A DNA stretch of 12,566 nucleotides, taken from positions 1 through 12,566 of the forward strand of contig NZ_JBQCEE010000025.1 of NCBI RefSeq assembly GCF_051960575.1, in the 5' to 3' direction. Numbering within the stretch: position 1 is the stretch's first letter; each line of letters starts with the position of its first letter. This document shows, piece after piece, positions 1 through 7,065 of this stretch. The DNA comes from JBQCEE01 sp051960575. GTDB lineage: Bacteria > Actinomycetota > Actinomycetes > Mycobacteriales > Jatrophihabitantaceae. Position numbers and translations under genes: made by a program. The notes under the pieces are model-generated. The model saw nothing but the letters and a program-made list of their open reading frames with translations, was not told the origin of the DNA and searched no databases.

Positions 1-120
1 TCCCCCTCGCTCCGCGACGTCTTCCGTGACGCGACCCCCCGGGGTCGGCGGAACTAACAGAGACCTTACATCACCATCGGGTGATCGTCCAGCCTTTCGG
101 CGCGACCGGCCGACCGCGGT

Positions 121-150
121 TTGGCGAGCGCGGCCCCGGCGCGATAGGGT
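121..150 (+). promoter_or_regulatory. Promoter of the ilvB leader transcript
   Basis: A -35-like TTGGCG (121-126) and a -10 hexamer TAGGGT (145-150, matching the actinobacterial TANNNT pattern) are separated by 18 bp. Six bases after the -10 box comes the GTG at 157, where transcription would be expected to begin, so the leader peptide would be translated from a leaderless RNA. The boxes are seen directly; the start site is inferred from spacing. Confidence 0.6.
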
Positions 151-156
151 CGGCGC

Positions 157-195
157 GTGCGCAAGCTCGTACTCGTTCTCGAGCGCGTCGCGTAA
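157..195 (+). CDS. ilvB leader peptide (Leu/Val-rich attenuator peptide)
   Basis: A 12-codon frame starting with GTG encodes M-R-K-L-V-L-V-L-E-R-V-A and ends with TAA. Six of its twelve codons are Leu (three CTC) or Val (GTA, GTT, GTC), with five in an unbroken run at 166-180. There is no ribosome binding site; the start coincides with the predicted transcription start, so leaderless translation is likely. It lies just upstream of a hairpin and a U-tailed terminator that precede ilvB. Short leader peptides rich in the end-product amino acids are the known sensing element of branched-chain amino acid attenuators: ribosome stalling at Leu/Val codons when charged tRNA is scarce would prevent termination. 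Function is inferred from composition and position. Confidence 0.82.
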   Translation: MRKLVLVLERVA

Positions 196-219
196 GGTTT
201 TCGGACCTCGCGACGCGCT
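182..219 (+). promoter_or_regulatory. ilvB attenuator first hairpin
   Basis: AGCGCGTCGCG (182-192) and CGCGACGCGCT (209-219) are perfect 11-bp inverted complements with a 16-base loop that contains the leader stop codon. The left arm overlaps the last codons of the leader peptide, so a ribosome stalled on the Leu/Val codons would mask it. The right arm lies one base before the terminator stem. This is the geometry of a 1:2 pause hairpin. I do not see an equally strong antiterminator; the best short alternative is CCTCG (206-210) with CGAGG (239-243), which would invade the terminator's right arm. Confidence 0.7.
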
Positions 220-220
220 G

Positions 221-251
221 ACCCTTCGTGCATCGGCACGAGGGGTTTTTT
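221..251 (+). terminator. ilvB attenuator terminator
   Basis: An 11-bp stem, ACCCTTCGTGC (221-231) with GCACGAGGGGT (236-246), has one T-G wobble, the four-base loop ATCG, and a run of six T (246-251). This is a canonical intrinsic terminator located before ilvB rather than after a gene, so it most likely acts as a regulated attenuator. Confidence 0.85.
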
Positions 252-288
252 GTTGCGTCGACGAGGCGGGTCAGAAGGGCGAAAGAGC

Positions 289-2040
289 ATGACCGAGTCG
301 GGAATCACCGGCGCGCAGTCGCTGGTGCGGTCGCTGGAGCACGTGGGTGCGGATGTCGTCTTCGGCATCCCGGGCGGGGCGATCCTGCCGGCCTACGACC
401 CCCTGTACGACTCGACGCTCGTACGGCACATCCTCGTGCGGCACGAGCAGGGGGCCGGCCATGCGGCCGAGGGGTACGCCCAGGCCACCGGCAAGGTCGG
501 TGTCTGCATGGCGACGTCCGGCCCGGGCGCCACGAACCTGGTGACGCCCATCGCCGACGCCTACATGGACAGCGTCCCGATGGTCGCGATCACCGGCCAG
601 GTGGGGCGTCCGATGATCGGCACGGACGCGTTCCAGGAAGCCGACATCAGCGGCATCACGCTGCCCATCACCAAGCACAACTTCCTCGTCCAGCACGCGG
701 ACGACATCCCTCAGGCGATCGCCGAGGCCTTCCACCTCGCCGCCACCGGGCGACCGGGGCCGGTGCTCGTCGACCTGCCGAAGGACGTGCTGCAGGAGCT
801 GACCTCGTTCAGCTGGCCGCCGAAGCTCGACCTGCCGGGCTACCGGCCGGTGACCCGCCCGCACGGCAAGCAGATCCGCGAGGCCGCCAAGCTCATCGCG
901 GGCTCGCGTCGTCCGGTGCTGTACGTCGGCGGCGGCGTGCTCAAGGGACGCGCCACCGCCGAGCTGCGGCGCCTGGCCGAGCTGTCCGGCATCCCGGTCG
1001 TCACCACGCTGATGGCCCGCGGCGCCTTCCCCGACAGCCACCGGCAGCACCTGGGCATGCCCGGCATGCACGGCTCGGTGTCCGCGGTGACCGCGCTGCA
1101 GAAGGCCGACCTGCTCATCGCGCTCGGCACCCGCTTCGACGACCGCGTCACCGGCAAGCTCGACACGTTCGCGCCGAACGCCGCGATCATCCACGCCGAC
1201 ATCGACCCGGCCGAGATCGGCAAGAACCGAGCCGCCGACGTCCCGATCGTGGGCGACGTGCGCGAGGTGCTGGTCGAGCTGATCCCGGCGCTCGAGGCCG
1301 AGTTCGCCGCGGGCCACCGTGCCGACCTCACCGGCTGGTGGCGGCAGGTCGACCAGTGGCGCGAGACCTACCCGCTCGGCTACGACGAGCCGGCCGACGG
1401 CACGCTGGCGCCGCAGTACGTGATCGAGCGGCTCGGCAAGATCGCCGGACCCGAAACGATCTTCGCCGCGGGCGTGGGCCAGCACCAGATGTGGGCCGCG
1501 CAGTTCATCCAGTACGAGAACCCCTACACCTGGCTCAACAGCGGTGGAGCCGGCACGATGGGCTACTCGGTGCCCGCGGCCATGGGTGCGAAGGTCGGCT
1601 GCCCCGACAAGCTGGTGTGGGCCATCGACGGCGACGGCTGCTTCCAGATGACCAACCAGGAGCTCGCCACCTGTGCGATCGAGGGCATCCCGATCAAGGT
1701 CGCCGTGATCAACAACGGCAACCTCGGCATGGTGCGCCAGTGGCAGACGCTGTTCTACGACGAGCGCTACAGCAACACCGAGCTGGGCACGCACAAGCAC
1801 CGCATCCCCGACTTCGTGAAGCTCGCCGACGCGCTCGGCTGCGTGGGCCTGCGCTGCGAGGACAAGGCGTCGGTGGACGCGACGATCGAGAAGGCGATGT
1901 CGATCAACGACGCGCCGGTGGTCGTCGACTTCACCGTCGGCAAGGACGCCATGGTGTGGCCGATGGTCGCGGCGGGCGCCAGCAACGACGACATCCAGGC
2001 GGCCCGTGACATCCGTCCGGTGTGGGAGGACAACGAATAA
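289..2040 (+). CDS. ilvB: Acetohydroxyacid (acetolactate) synthase, large catalytic subunit
   Basis: This 583-residue protein has the usual length for the biosynthetic AHAS large subunit, a cytosolic ThDP-, Mg- and FAD-dependent enzyme that condenses two pyruvates to acetolactate, or pyruvate with 2-ketobutyrate to acetohydroxybutyrate. Visible motifs are the N-terminal pyrimidine-binding domain with the activating glutamate in RHEQGA (E53), the FAD-region motif RFDDRVTG (282-289), and the C-terminal ThDP/metal motif running from GDG (448-450) to NN (475-476). I chose ATG 289 over the in-frame ATG at 250 because AGAAGG (273-278) and AAAGAG (282-287) precede it, homologous sequence begins there, and position 250 lies in the attenuator T-run. 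It is first in ilvBNC and its stop overlaps the ilvN start by one base. The upstream Leu/Val attenuator is the likely control. Confidence 0.97.
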   Translation: MTESGITGAQSLVRSLEHVGADVVFGIPGGAILPAYDPLYDSTLVRHILVRHEQGAGHAAEGYAQATGKVGVCMATSGPGATNLVTPIADAYMDSVPMVAITGQVGRPMIGTDAFQEADISGITLPITKHNFLVQHADDIPQAIAEAFHLAATGRPGPVLVDLPKDVLQELTSFSWPPKLDLPGYRPVTRPHGKQIREAAKLIAGSRRPVLYVGGGVLKGRATAELRRLAELSGIPVVTTLMARGAFPDSHRQHLGMPGMHGSVSAVTALQKADLLIALGTRFDDRVTGKLDTFAPNAAIIHADIDPAEIGKNRAADVPIVGDVREVLVELIPALEAEFAAGHRADLTGWWRQVDQWRETYPLGYDEPADGTLAPQYVIERLGKIAGPETIFAAGVGQHQMWAAQFIQYENPYTWLNSGGAGTMGYSVPAAMGAKVGCPDKLVWAIDGDGCFQMTNQELATCAIEGIPIKVAVINNGNLGMVRQWQTLFYDERYSNTELGTHKHRIPDFVKLADALGCVGLRCEDKASVDATIEKAMSINDAPVVVDFTVGKDAMVWPMVAAGASNDDIQAARDIRPVWEDNE

Positions 2041-2567
2041 TGTCGACGCACACGCTGTCGGTGCTGGTCGAGAACAAGCCCGGTGTCCTGGTCCGCGTCG
2101 CGGGCCTGTTCAGCCGCCGCGGCTTCAACATCGACTCGCTCGCGGTCGGGCCGACCGAGCACGCCGAGATCTCCCGCATCACGATCGTGGTGAGCGTGGC
2201 CGAGACGACCGCGCTCGAGCAGGTCACCAAGCAGCTCAACAAGCTGATCAACGTGCTCAAGATCGTCGAGCTCGAGGAGAGGCAGGCCGTGCAGCGCGAA
2301 CTGCTGCTGGTCAAGGTGCGCGCCGACGAGGCCACCCGCCGCGACGTGCTGCAGATCGTCGAGCTGTTCAAGGCCAAGGTCGCGGACGTCGGGCCGGAGG
2401 CGCTCACCGTCGAGCTCACCGGGCGTCCGGACAAGCTCGAGGCCCTGCTGAAGATGCTGGAGCCCTACGGCATCCGCGAGATGGTGCAGTCGGGTACGGT
2501 CGCGCTCGGTCGCGGCCCCCGTTCGATGACGCAAGCCGCCCTGCGCTCGGTCGAGCGCAGCGCCTGA
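2040..2567 (+). CDS. ilvN: Acetohydroxyacid synthase, small regulatory subunit
   Basis: This 175-residue protein is the ACT-domain regulatory partner of IlvB. It stimulates catalysis and, in the family, confers feedback inhibition by branched-chain amino acids, typically valine. The N-terminal ACT domain (about residues 4-78) carries the typical VENKPGVL segment followed by GLFSRRGFNI; the rest is the small-subunit C-terminal domain. The start ATG (2040) overlaps the ilvB stop as TAATG, and a strong GGAGGA (2025-2030) sits at proper distance, so translation is probably coupled at matched stoichiometry. An in-frame ATG at 2022 is rejected because it lies inside ilvB without a suitable ribosome binding site. 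Confidence 0.96.
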   Translation: MSTHTLSVLVENKPGVLVRVAGLFSRRGFNIDSLAVGPTEHAEISRITIVVSVAETTALEQVTKQLNKLINVLKIVELEERQAVQRELLLVKVRADEATRRDVLQIVELFKAKVADVGPEALTVELTGRPDKLEALLKMLEPYGIREMVQSGTVALGRGPRSMTQAALRSVERSA

Positions 2568-2587
2568 TCACGCGCTGCCCGCAGCGC
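2557..2587 (+). promoter_or_regulatory. Two mutually exclusive hairpins at the ilvN-ilvC junction
   Basis: The arm GCGCTGC (2572-2578) can pair upstream with GCAGCGC (2557-2563, a 7-bp stem enclosing the ilvN stop), or, using GCGCTG, downstream with CAGCGC (2582-2587, a 6-bp stem with loop CCCG). Both cannot form together. The segment lies between ilvN and the ilvC ribosome binding site. It could influence ilvC translation or mRNA processing, or may be a GC-rich coincidence. Confidence 0.3.
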
Positions 2588-2607
2588 CGGAACGAAGGAA
2601 CACGCAA

Positions 2608-3636
2608 GTGGCAGTGGAGATCTTCTACGACGACGACGCCGACATCTCGATCGTGCAGGGCCGCAAGGTCGCCGTGATCGGGTACGGCAGCCAGGGGCAC
2701 GCGCACGCGCTGTCGCTGCGCGACTCGGGTGTCGACGTGCGCGTCGGCCTGCCCGAGGGCTCGAAGAGCCGCGCGAAGGCCGAGGACGAGGGGCTGCGCG
2801 TGGTCACGCCGGCCCAGGCGGCCCAGGAGGCCGACCTCATCATGATCCTCGCGCCCGACCCGGCTCAACGCGCGTTGTACGCCGAGTCGATCGAGCCGAA
2901 CCTCAAGGACGGCGACGCGATCTTCTTCGGGCACGGCTTCAACATCCGTTACGGCTCCATCAAGCCGCCGGCGAACGTCGACGTCGCCATGGTCGCCCCG
3001 AAGGGCCCGGGCCACCTCGTCCGCCGCCAGTTCGTCGACGGCAAGGGCGTGCCCGTGCTCGTCGCCGTCGAGCAGGACGCGAGCGGCAACGCCTTCCAGC
3101 TCGCGCTGAGCTACGCCAAGGGCATCGGCGGCACCCGCGCCGGCGCGATCAAGACGACCTTCACCGAAGAGACCGAGACCGACCTGTTCGGCGAGCAGGC
3201 CGTGCTCTGCGGCGGCGCGTCGCAGCTGGTCATGTACGGCTTCGAGGTGCTCACCGAGGCGGGCTACGCCCCCGAGGTCGCCTACTTCGAGTGCCTGCAC
3301 GAGCTCAAGCTCATCGTCGACCTGATGTACGAGGGCGGCATCGCCAAGCAGCGCTGGTCGGTCAGCGACACCGCCGAGTACGGCGACTACATCTCGGGCC
3401 CGCGCGTCATCGACCCGCACGTGAAGCAGAACATGCAGGCCGTGCTGCGCGACATCCAGGACGGCACCTTCGCCAGCCGCTTCATCGCCGACCAGGACGC
3501 CGGCGCGCCGGAGTTCCTCGAGCTGCGGGCCAAGGGCGCCGCGCACCCGATCGAGGAGACCGGACGCAAGCTCCGCGGCCTCATGTCGTGGGTGAAGAAC
3601 GACGACGACTACGTCGAGGGCAGCGCCGCCCGCTGA
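2608..3636 (+). CDS. ilvC: Ketol-acid reductoisomerase, class I (short form)
   Basis: This 342-residue cytosolic enzyme performs the Mg- and NAD(P)H-dependent alkyl migration and reduction that follows AHAS in branched-chain amino acid synthesis. The N-terminal Rossmann domain carries GYGSQGHAHA (25-34). Active-site residues are in place: H109 (GHGFN), K132 (VAPKGPGH), the metal ligands D192 and E196 (TDLFGEQ), E228 and E232 (FECLHEL) and S253 (SDTAEYG). The length and single knotted C-terminal domain fit class I. The GTG start is preceded by GAAGGAA (2594-2600). It follows ilvN by 40 bases, presumably in the same operon, and is followed by a strong hairpin terminator. Cofactor preference was not deduced. 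Confidence 0.97.
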   Translation: MAVEIFYDDDADISIVQGRKVAVIGYGSQGHAHALSLRDSGVDVRVGLPEGSKSRAKAEDEGLRVVTPAQAAQEADLIMILAPDPAQRALYAESIEPNLKDGDAIFFGHGFNIRYGSIKPPANVDVAMVAPKGPGHLVRRQFVDGKGVPVLVAVEQDASGNAFQLALSYAKGIGGTRAGAIKTTFTEETETDLFGEQAVLCGGASQLVMYGFEVLTEAGYAPEVAYFECLHELKLIVDLMYEGGIAKQRWSVSDTAEYGDYISGPRVIDPHVKQNMQAVLRDIQDGTFASRFIADQDAGAPEFLELRAKGAAHPIEETGRKLRGLMSWVKNDDDYVEGSAAR

Positions 3637-3654
3637 CCCACCGCATCGCCGACA

Positions 3655-3686
3655 CCGGCCCGCGTCCGACGACGGACGCGGGCCGG
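3655..3686 (+). terminator. Terminator-like hairpin after ilvC
   Basis: A perfect 14-bp stem (3655-3668 with 3673-3686) closes on the tetraloop ACGA, 19 bases after the ilvC stop. No T-run follows, as is common for terminators in high-GC actinobacteria. It probably ends the ilvBNC transcript. Confidence 0.7.
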
Positions 3687-3689
3687 CGT

Positions 3690-3792
3690 CGTCCTGGGGC
3701 AAATATGAGGTTTGGGAATGTTTGCAGCGCGGTAACAACTCCCTTCGGGTGACTCGGCAACCAGCCGGTGGGTCACCGGAACGGAGACCTCG
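3690..3792 (+). promoter_or_regulatory. AT-rich island and structured 5' region before the symporter gene
   Basis: The stretch 3699-3725 is markedly AT-richer than its surroundings and probably holds the promoter, although no convincing -35/-10 pair stands out (weak options are TTTGGG at 3711-3716 with TAACAA at 3733-3738). Downstream, GGTGAC (3748-3753) and GTCACC (3772-3777) can pair around CGGC/GCCG (3755-3758 and 3764-3767), while CCGGTG (3765-3770) can instead pair with CACCGG (3774-3779). The alternative folds sit just before the GGAG ribosome binding site (3783-3786). A regulatory role is only suggested. Confidence 0.35.
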
Positions 3793-5439
3793 ATGCTGCG
3801 GTTGCACCCGTCGGCCCTCGACATCGTCCTGCTCGTCATCTACTTCGTCGCGGTGCTCGGCATCGGCGTCGCCGCCCGCCGCTCGGTCGGTACGAGCGCC
3901 GACTTCCTGTTGGCAGGTCGCTCACTGCCGGCGTGGGTGACCGGGCTCGCGTTCGTCAGCGCCAACCTCGGCGCCACCGAGATCCTCGGCATGGCGGCCA
4001 ACGGCGCGCAGTACGGCGTCGCGACGGTGCACTACTACTGGGTCGGCGCCGTGCCGGCGATGGTCTTCCTCGGCGTCGTGATGATGCCGTTCTACTTCCG
4101 CTCGAAGGTCCGGTCGGTGCCGGAGTTCCTGCGCGTCCGGTACAACGACTCGACGCACGTGCTGAACGCCGTCGTCTTCGCGCTCAGCGCCGTGCTCATC
4201 GCCGGCGTGAACCTGTTCGCGCTCGCGATCGTGCTGAAGAGCCTGCTCGGCCTCAACCTCTACCTCGGCATCGTCGTCTCGGCCGCCTTCGTGCTCGCCT
4301 ACATCGGCGCGGGCGGCCTCTCGAGCGCGATCTACGGCGAGGTGCTGCAGTTCTTCGTCATCCTCGCCGGGCTCATCCCGCTCACCATCGCCGCGGTCAA
4401 GAACGTCGGCGGCTTCGGCGACCTCGGCCACAGGATCACGAAGTCGATGCTCGGCGACAACGGCCTGCACGCCTGGAAGGGCACGAGCGTCGGCGCCGAC
4501 CAGGTGAACCCGATCGGCTCGAACTGGATCGGCATCGTGCTCGGCCTGGGCTTCGTGCTGTCGTTCGGCTACTGGACGACGAACTTCGCCGAGGTGCAGC
4601 GCGCCCTGTCGGCGAAGGACGAGTCGGCCGGACGCCGCACGCCGCTCATCGCCGCCTACCCGAAGCTGTTCATCCCGGCGGTCACCGTGATCCCCGGCCT
4701 GGTCGCGCTCGTGACGTTCAAGGACTTCGGGCAGGGCAGCAGCGGCCTCACCTACAACGACGCGATCCCCGCGCGGATGGGCAAGCTGCTGCCGTCCGGC
4801 GTGCTCGGCATCGCCATCACCGGCCTGTTCGCCTCGTTCATGGCCGGTGTCGCCGCCAACGTCAGCTCGCTCAACACGGTCGTCACCTACGACCTCATGG
4901 AGCCGTACCTGGCCAAGAACAGGAGCGACCGGTACTACCTCAACGCCGGGCGGCTGGTGACCGTCGGCGGCATCGTCATCGCGGTGTTCACGGCGATCCT
5001 GGCGTCGCACTTCAACAACATCATGACCTACCTGCAGTCGCTGTTCAGCATCTTCAACGCGCCGATCTTCGCGACGTTCATCCTCGGCATGTTCTGGCGC
5101 AAGACCTCGGCGTGGGGCGGCTTCTGGGGCCTGCTGAGCGGCGTGGTCGCCGGCGCGGTCACCTTCCTGCTGTTCCAGACCAAGGTCGTCACGGTCAGCA
5201 CCGCGATCTACGCGACGTTCATCCAGGCAGGCATCGCCTTCGTGGTCGACCTGATCGTCACCCTTGCGGTCACCGCAGTGACGCCGCGTCCGGACCCGGA
5301 CTCGCTCGGCGACATCGTCTACAGCCGCAAGCAGCGGGCGAAGGAACGGGGGCCGAAGCCGACCTGGTGGGAGCGGCCCGTGCTGCTCGGCGGTGGCGCC
5401 CTCGCCATCGGCGTCGTCCTCAACGTGATCTTCGCCTGA
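3793..5439 (+). CDS. Sodium:solute symporter family (SLC5/SSS) permease
   Basis: This 548-residue integral membrane protein has about 13-14 hydrophobic segments, the usual size and topology for sodium-coupled SSS transporters (LeuT fold). Family hallmarks are the N-terminal DFLLAGRSLPAW segment after TM1 (typical SSS DYFLAGR-like motif), NLGATEILGMAANGA in the next helix, and a GGLSSAIYGEVLQ segment (about 174-187) corresponding to the conserved GGL signature region. The C-terminal helix is followed by a charged tail. The substrate cannot be read from sequence; sugars, carboxylates, amino acids or polyols are all transported by relatives. ATG 3793 has GGAG six bases upstream. The two-helix protein at 5453 follows by 13 bases with its own ribosome binding site, so the two are likely cotranscribed. 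Confidence 0.9.
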   Translation: MLRLHPSALDIVLLVIYFVAVLGIGVAARRSVGTSADFLLAGRSLPAWVTGLAFVSANLGATEILGMAANGAQYGVATVHYYWVGAVPAMVFLGVVMMPFYFRSKVRSVPEFLRVRYNDSTHVLNAVVFALSAVLIAGVNLFALAIVLKSLLGLNLYLGIVVSAAFVLAYIGAGGLSSAIYGEVLQFFVILAGLIPLTIAAVKNVGGFGDLGHRITKSMLGDNGLHAWKGTSVGADQVNPIGSNWIGIVLGLGFVLSFGYWTTNFAEVQRALSAKDESAGRRTPLIAAYPKLFIPAVTVIPGLVALVTFKDFGQGSSGLTYNDAIPARMGKLLPSGVLGIAITGLFASFMAGVAANVSSLNTVVTYDLMEPYLAKNRSDRYYLNAGRLVTVGGIVIAVFTAILASHFNNIMTYLQSLFSIFNAPIFATFILGMFWRKTSAWGGFWGLLSGVVAGAVTFLLFQTKVVTVSTAIYATFIQAGIAFVVDLIVTLAVTAVTPRPDPDSLGDIVYSRKQRAKERGPKPTWWERPVLLGGGALAIGVVLNVIFA

Positions 5440-5452
5440 GAGGGGAACGGAC

Positions 5453-5761
5453 ATGGCCGACACCAAGCGCACCGACAGCGACACCCCGGACGCCTCGCGC
5501 ATCTCGAAGCTCTTCGACATCCGCCTCATCGTGGGCGGCCTGCTGACCCTCTACGGCGTGATCCTGACCATCAAGGGGTTCGCCGACTCGTCGGCGGCGA
5601 TCCACAAGGCGGCGGGCATCCGGCTCAACCTCTGGACGGGCATCGGCATGCTCGTCGTCGGCCTGCTGATGCTGGCCTGGATGAAGCTGCGCCCGCTCCC
5701 GCCCGCCGACCCCGACGACCTCGTCGAGGAGGAGGGACCGCGCGAGAGCCGCGCGTCCTGA
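5453..5761 (+). CDS. Small two-helix membrane protein, possible symporter accessory subunit
   Basis: This 102-residue protein has a polar N-terminus (1-22), a first membrane segment at about 23-41, a second at about 58-78, and an acidic Pro/Asp/Glu-rich C-terminal tail. It starts 13 bases after the symporter stop, with AGGGGAA as ribosome binding site. I do not recognise a named family. Some SSS-type transporters (for example acetate- and short-chain carboxylate-type permeases) are encoded with a small two-helix partner, so a stabilising or regulatory subunit role is plausible by position and topology only. Confidence 0.75.
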   Translation: MADTKRTDSDTPDASRISKLFDIRLIVGGLLTLYGVILTIKGFADSSAAIHKAAGIRLNLWTGIGMLVVGLLMLAWMKLRPLPPADPDDLVEEEGPRESRAS

Positions 5762-5797
5762 GCCCGTTGGTTCGGACGCGGGTGCCAGCATGATCGC

Positions 5798-7054
5798 GTG
5801 AATCTGTGGCGGCACGCCGACTTCCGTCGGCTCTGGGTCGGCGAGACTGTGAGCCAGTTCGGCTCGGCCGTCACCGCGCTCGCGCTGCCGCTGGTGGCGG
5901 TGCTCGTGCTGCACGCCTCGACGTTCCAGGTCGGGCTGCTCACCGCCTTCGGCACGCTCGCCTTCCTGGTGCTCGGCCTTCCGGCGGGCGCCTGGGTGGA
6001 CCGCATGCGTGCCCGCTGGGTGCTCGTCGTCAACGACCTGCTGCGAGCGGTCGCGCTCGCGTCGGTCCCGATCGCCCACGCCGTAGGTGTGCTGAGCATC
6101 GCGCAGCTCGATGTCGTCGCCCTGGTCAGCGGGGCCTCGACGGTCTTCTTCGACGTCGCCTACCAGTCCTACCTCCCGCAGCTCGTCGCGTCCGAGCAGC
6201 TCGTCGAGGGCAACGCCCGGCTGCAGGCCAGTGAGTCGGTGGCGCAGCTCGCCGGGCCGGCCGCGTCCGGAGGCCTCGTGCAGCTGCTCGGTGCGCCGTA
6301 CGCGGTGCTGCTCGACGCGCTGAGCTTCCTGTGGTCGGCCGCCTGGGTGAGCCGCATCCGCACCCGGCCCCCACGGCCGCCGCGCGCGCCCGACCGGCAC
6401 CTCGGCCGCGAGATCGCCGAGGGCCTGCGGTTCGTCACGCAGCACCGCCTGCTGCGCGCGATCGTCGCGTGCACGGCGTTGTTCAACCTGTCGGCGGCGA
6501 TCTTCGGTGCCGTGCAGATCGTGCTGCTGGCCAGGGTGCTGCATCTCGCGCCCGGTGTGATCGGGCTGCTCGCCTCGGTGTCGGCGGTGGGCGGGGTGCT
6601 CGGTGCCGTGCTGGCCGACCGCATCGCCGCGCGGCTCGGGCAGGGACCGACCATCCTGGCTGCGGTGCTGGTGTCGGCGCCCATGGCCTTCGTCGCACCG
6701 TTCGTGCAGCGGGACTGGACGCTCGGTCTGCTCGCGGCCGCCGACCTCGTCGGGTGGGCGGCGGCGGTGGTCTACAACATCGTGCAGATCTCGTTCCGCC
6801 AGGGGGTCTGCCCGCCACGCCTGCTCGGTCGCATGAACGCCAGCATCCGGTTCGTCGTCTCGGGCGTGCTGCCGGTCGGCGGGGTGCTGGGTGGCGTGCT
6901 CGGCGCCGGCATCGGCGTGCGTCCGACCCTGCTGCTCGCGGCCTCCGTCGGGCTGCTCGCCGTCCTGCCGGTGGTGCTGACGCCGCTCGGCCGCACGGTG
7001 TCGTTCGTCCCGCAGGGCGAGACGGTCGGCTCACCGGCTGGGACCGTCGACTAG
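5798..7054 (+). CDS. Major facilitator superfamily permease (MFS_3-like exporter)
   Basis: This 418-residue protein has about 12 membrane helices. The N-terminus (NLWRHADFRRLWVGETVSQF) and the loop 2-3 motif A variant GAWVDRMRARWVL are typical of the MFS branch containing EntS-like and macrolide-efflux-like proteins. These are usually proton-driven exporters, and the substrate is unknown. The GTG start has no clear ribosome binding site, but CAGCAT (5786-5791), a CANNNT -10-like hexamer, lies exactly six bases upstream, so leaderless expression from its own promoter is possible. Its stop is only 11 bases before leuB. No functional tie to the branched-chain genes can be shown; amino acid export is just one possibility. 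Confidence 0.88.
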   Translation: MNLWRHADFRRLWVGETVSQFGSAVTALALPLVAVLVLHASTFQVGLLTAFGTLAFLVLGLPAGAWVDRMRARWVLVVNDLLRAVALASVPIAHAVGVLSIAQLDVVALVSGASTVFFDVAYQSYLPQLVASEQLVEGNARLQASESVAQLAGPAASGGLVQLLGAPYAVLLDALSFLWSAAWVSRIRTRPPRPPRAPDRHLGREIAEGLRFVTQHRLLRAIVACTALFNLSAAIFGAVQIVLLARVLHLAPGVIGLLASVSAVGGVLGAVLADRIAARLGQGPTILAAVLVSAPMAFVAPFVQRDWTLGLLAAADLVGWAAAVVYNIVQISFRQGVCPPRLLGRMNASIRFVVSGVLPVGGVLGGVLGAGIGVRPTLLLAASVGLLAVLPVVLTPLGRTVSFVPQGETVGSPAGTVD

Positions 7055-7065
7055 GCTGACTGCTC
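7052..7065 (+). promoter_or_regulatory. Candidate -10 element for a leaderless leuB mRNA
   Basis: TAGGCT (7052-7057) fits the TANNNT pattern and lies eight bases before the leuB GTG, overlapping the stop of the upstream MFS gene. No Shine-Dalgarno sequence precedes the GTG. Together these suggest that leuB is transcribed from its own start and translated without a 5' UTR. No convincing -35 box is seen. Confidence 0.45.

Noticed and set aside
32..85. Hairpins CGACCC/GGGTCG (32-47) and ATCACC/GGTGAT (70-85) as the terminator of an upstream gene
   Set aside because: Stems are only 6 bp without T-runs, and no upstream gene is visible to terminate.
261..272. Alternative pairing of the ilvB terminator's left arm (220-229) with 261-272 as an antiterminator
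   Set aside because: The partner lies downstream of the termination site, so it would be transcribed too late to decide termination, and the pairing needs a bulge and a wobble.
26..292. An open frame across the ilvB upstream region as a small gene
   Set aside because: It has Arg-rich composition with no start signal and runs through the attenuator and its terminator, which are better supported.
3731..3790. SAM-type riboswitch, because of a CGGCAACC string before the symporter
   Set aside because: The segment lacks the closing P1 stem and the other conserved core segments of SAM riboswitches, so the similarity is a short string only.
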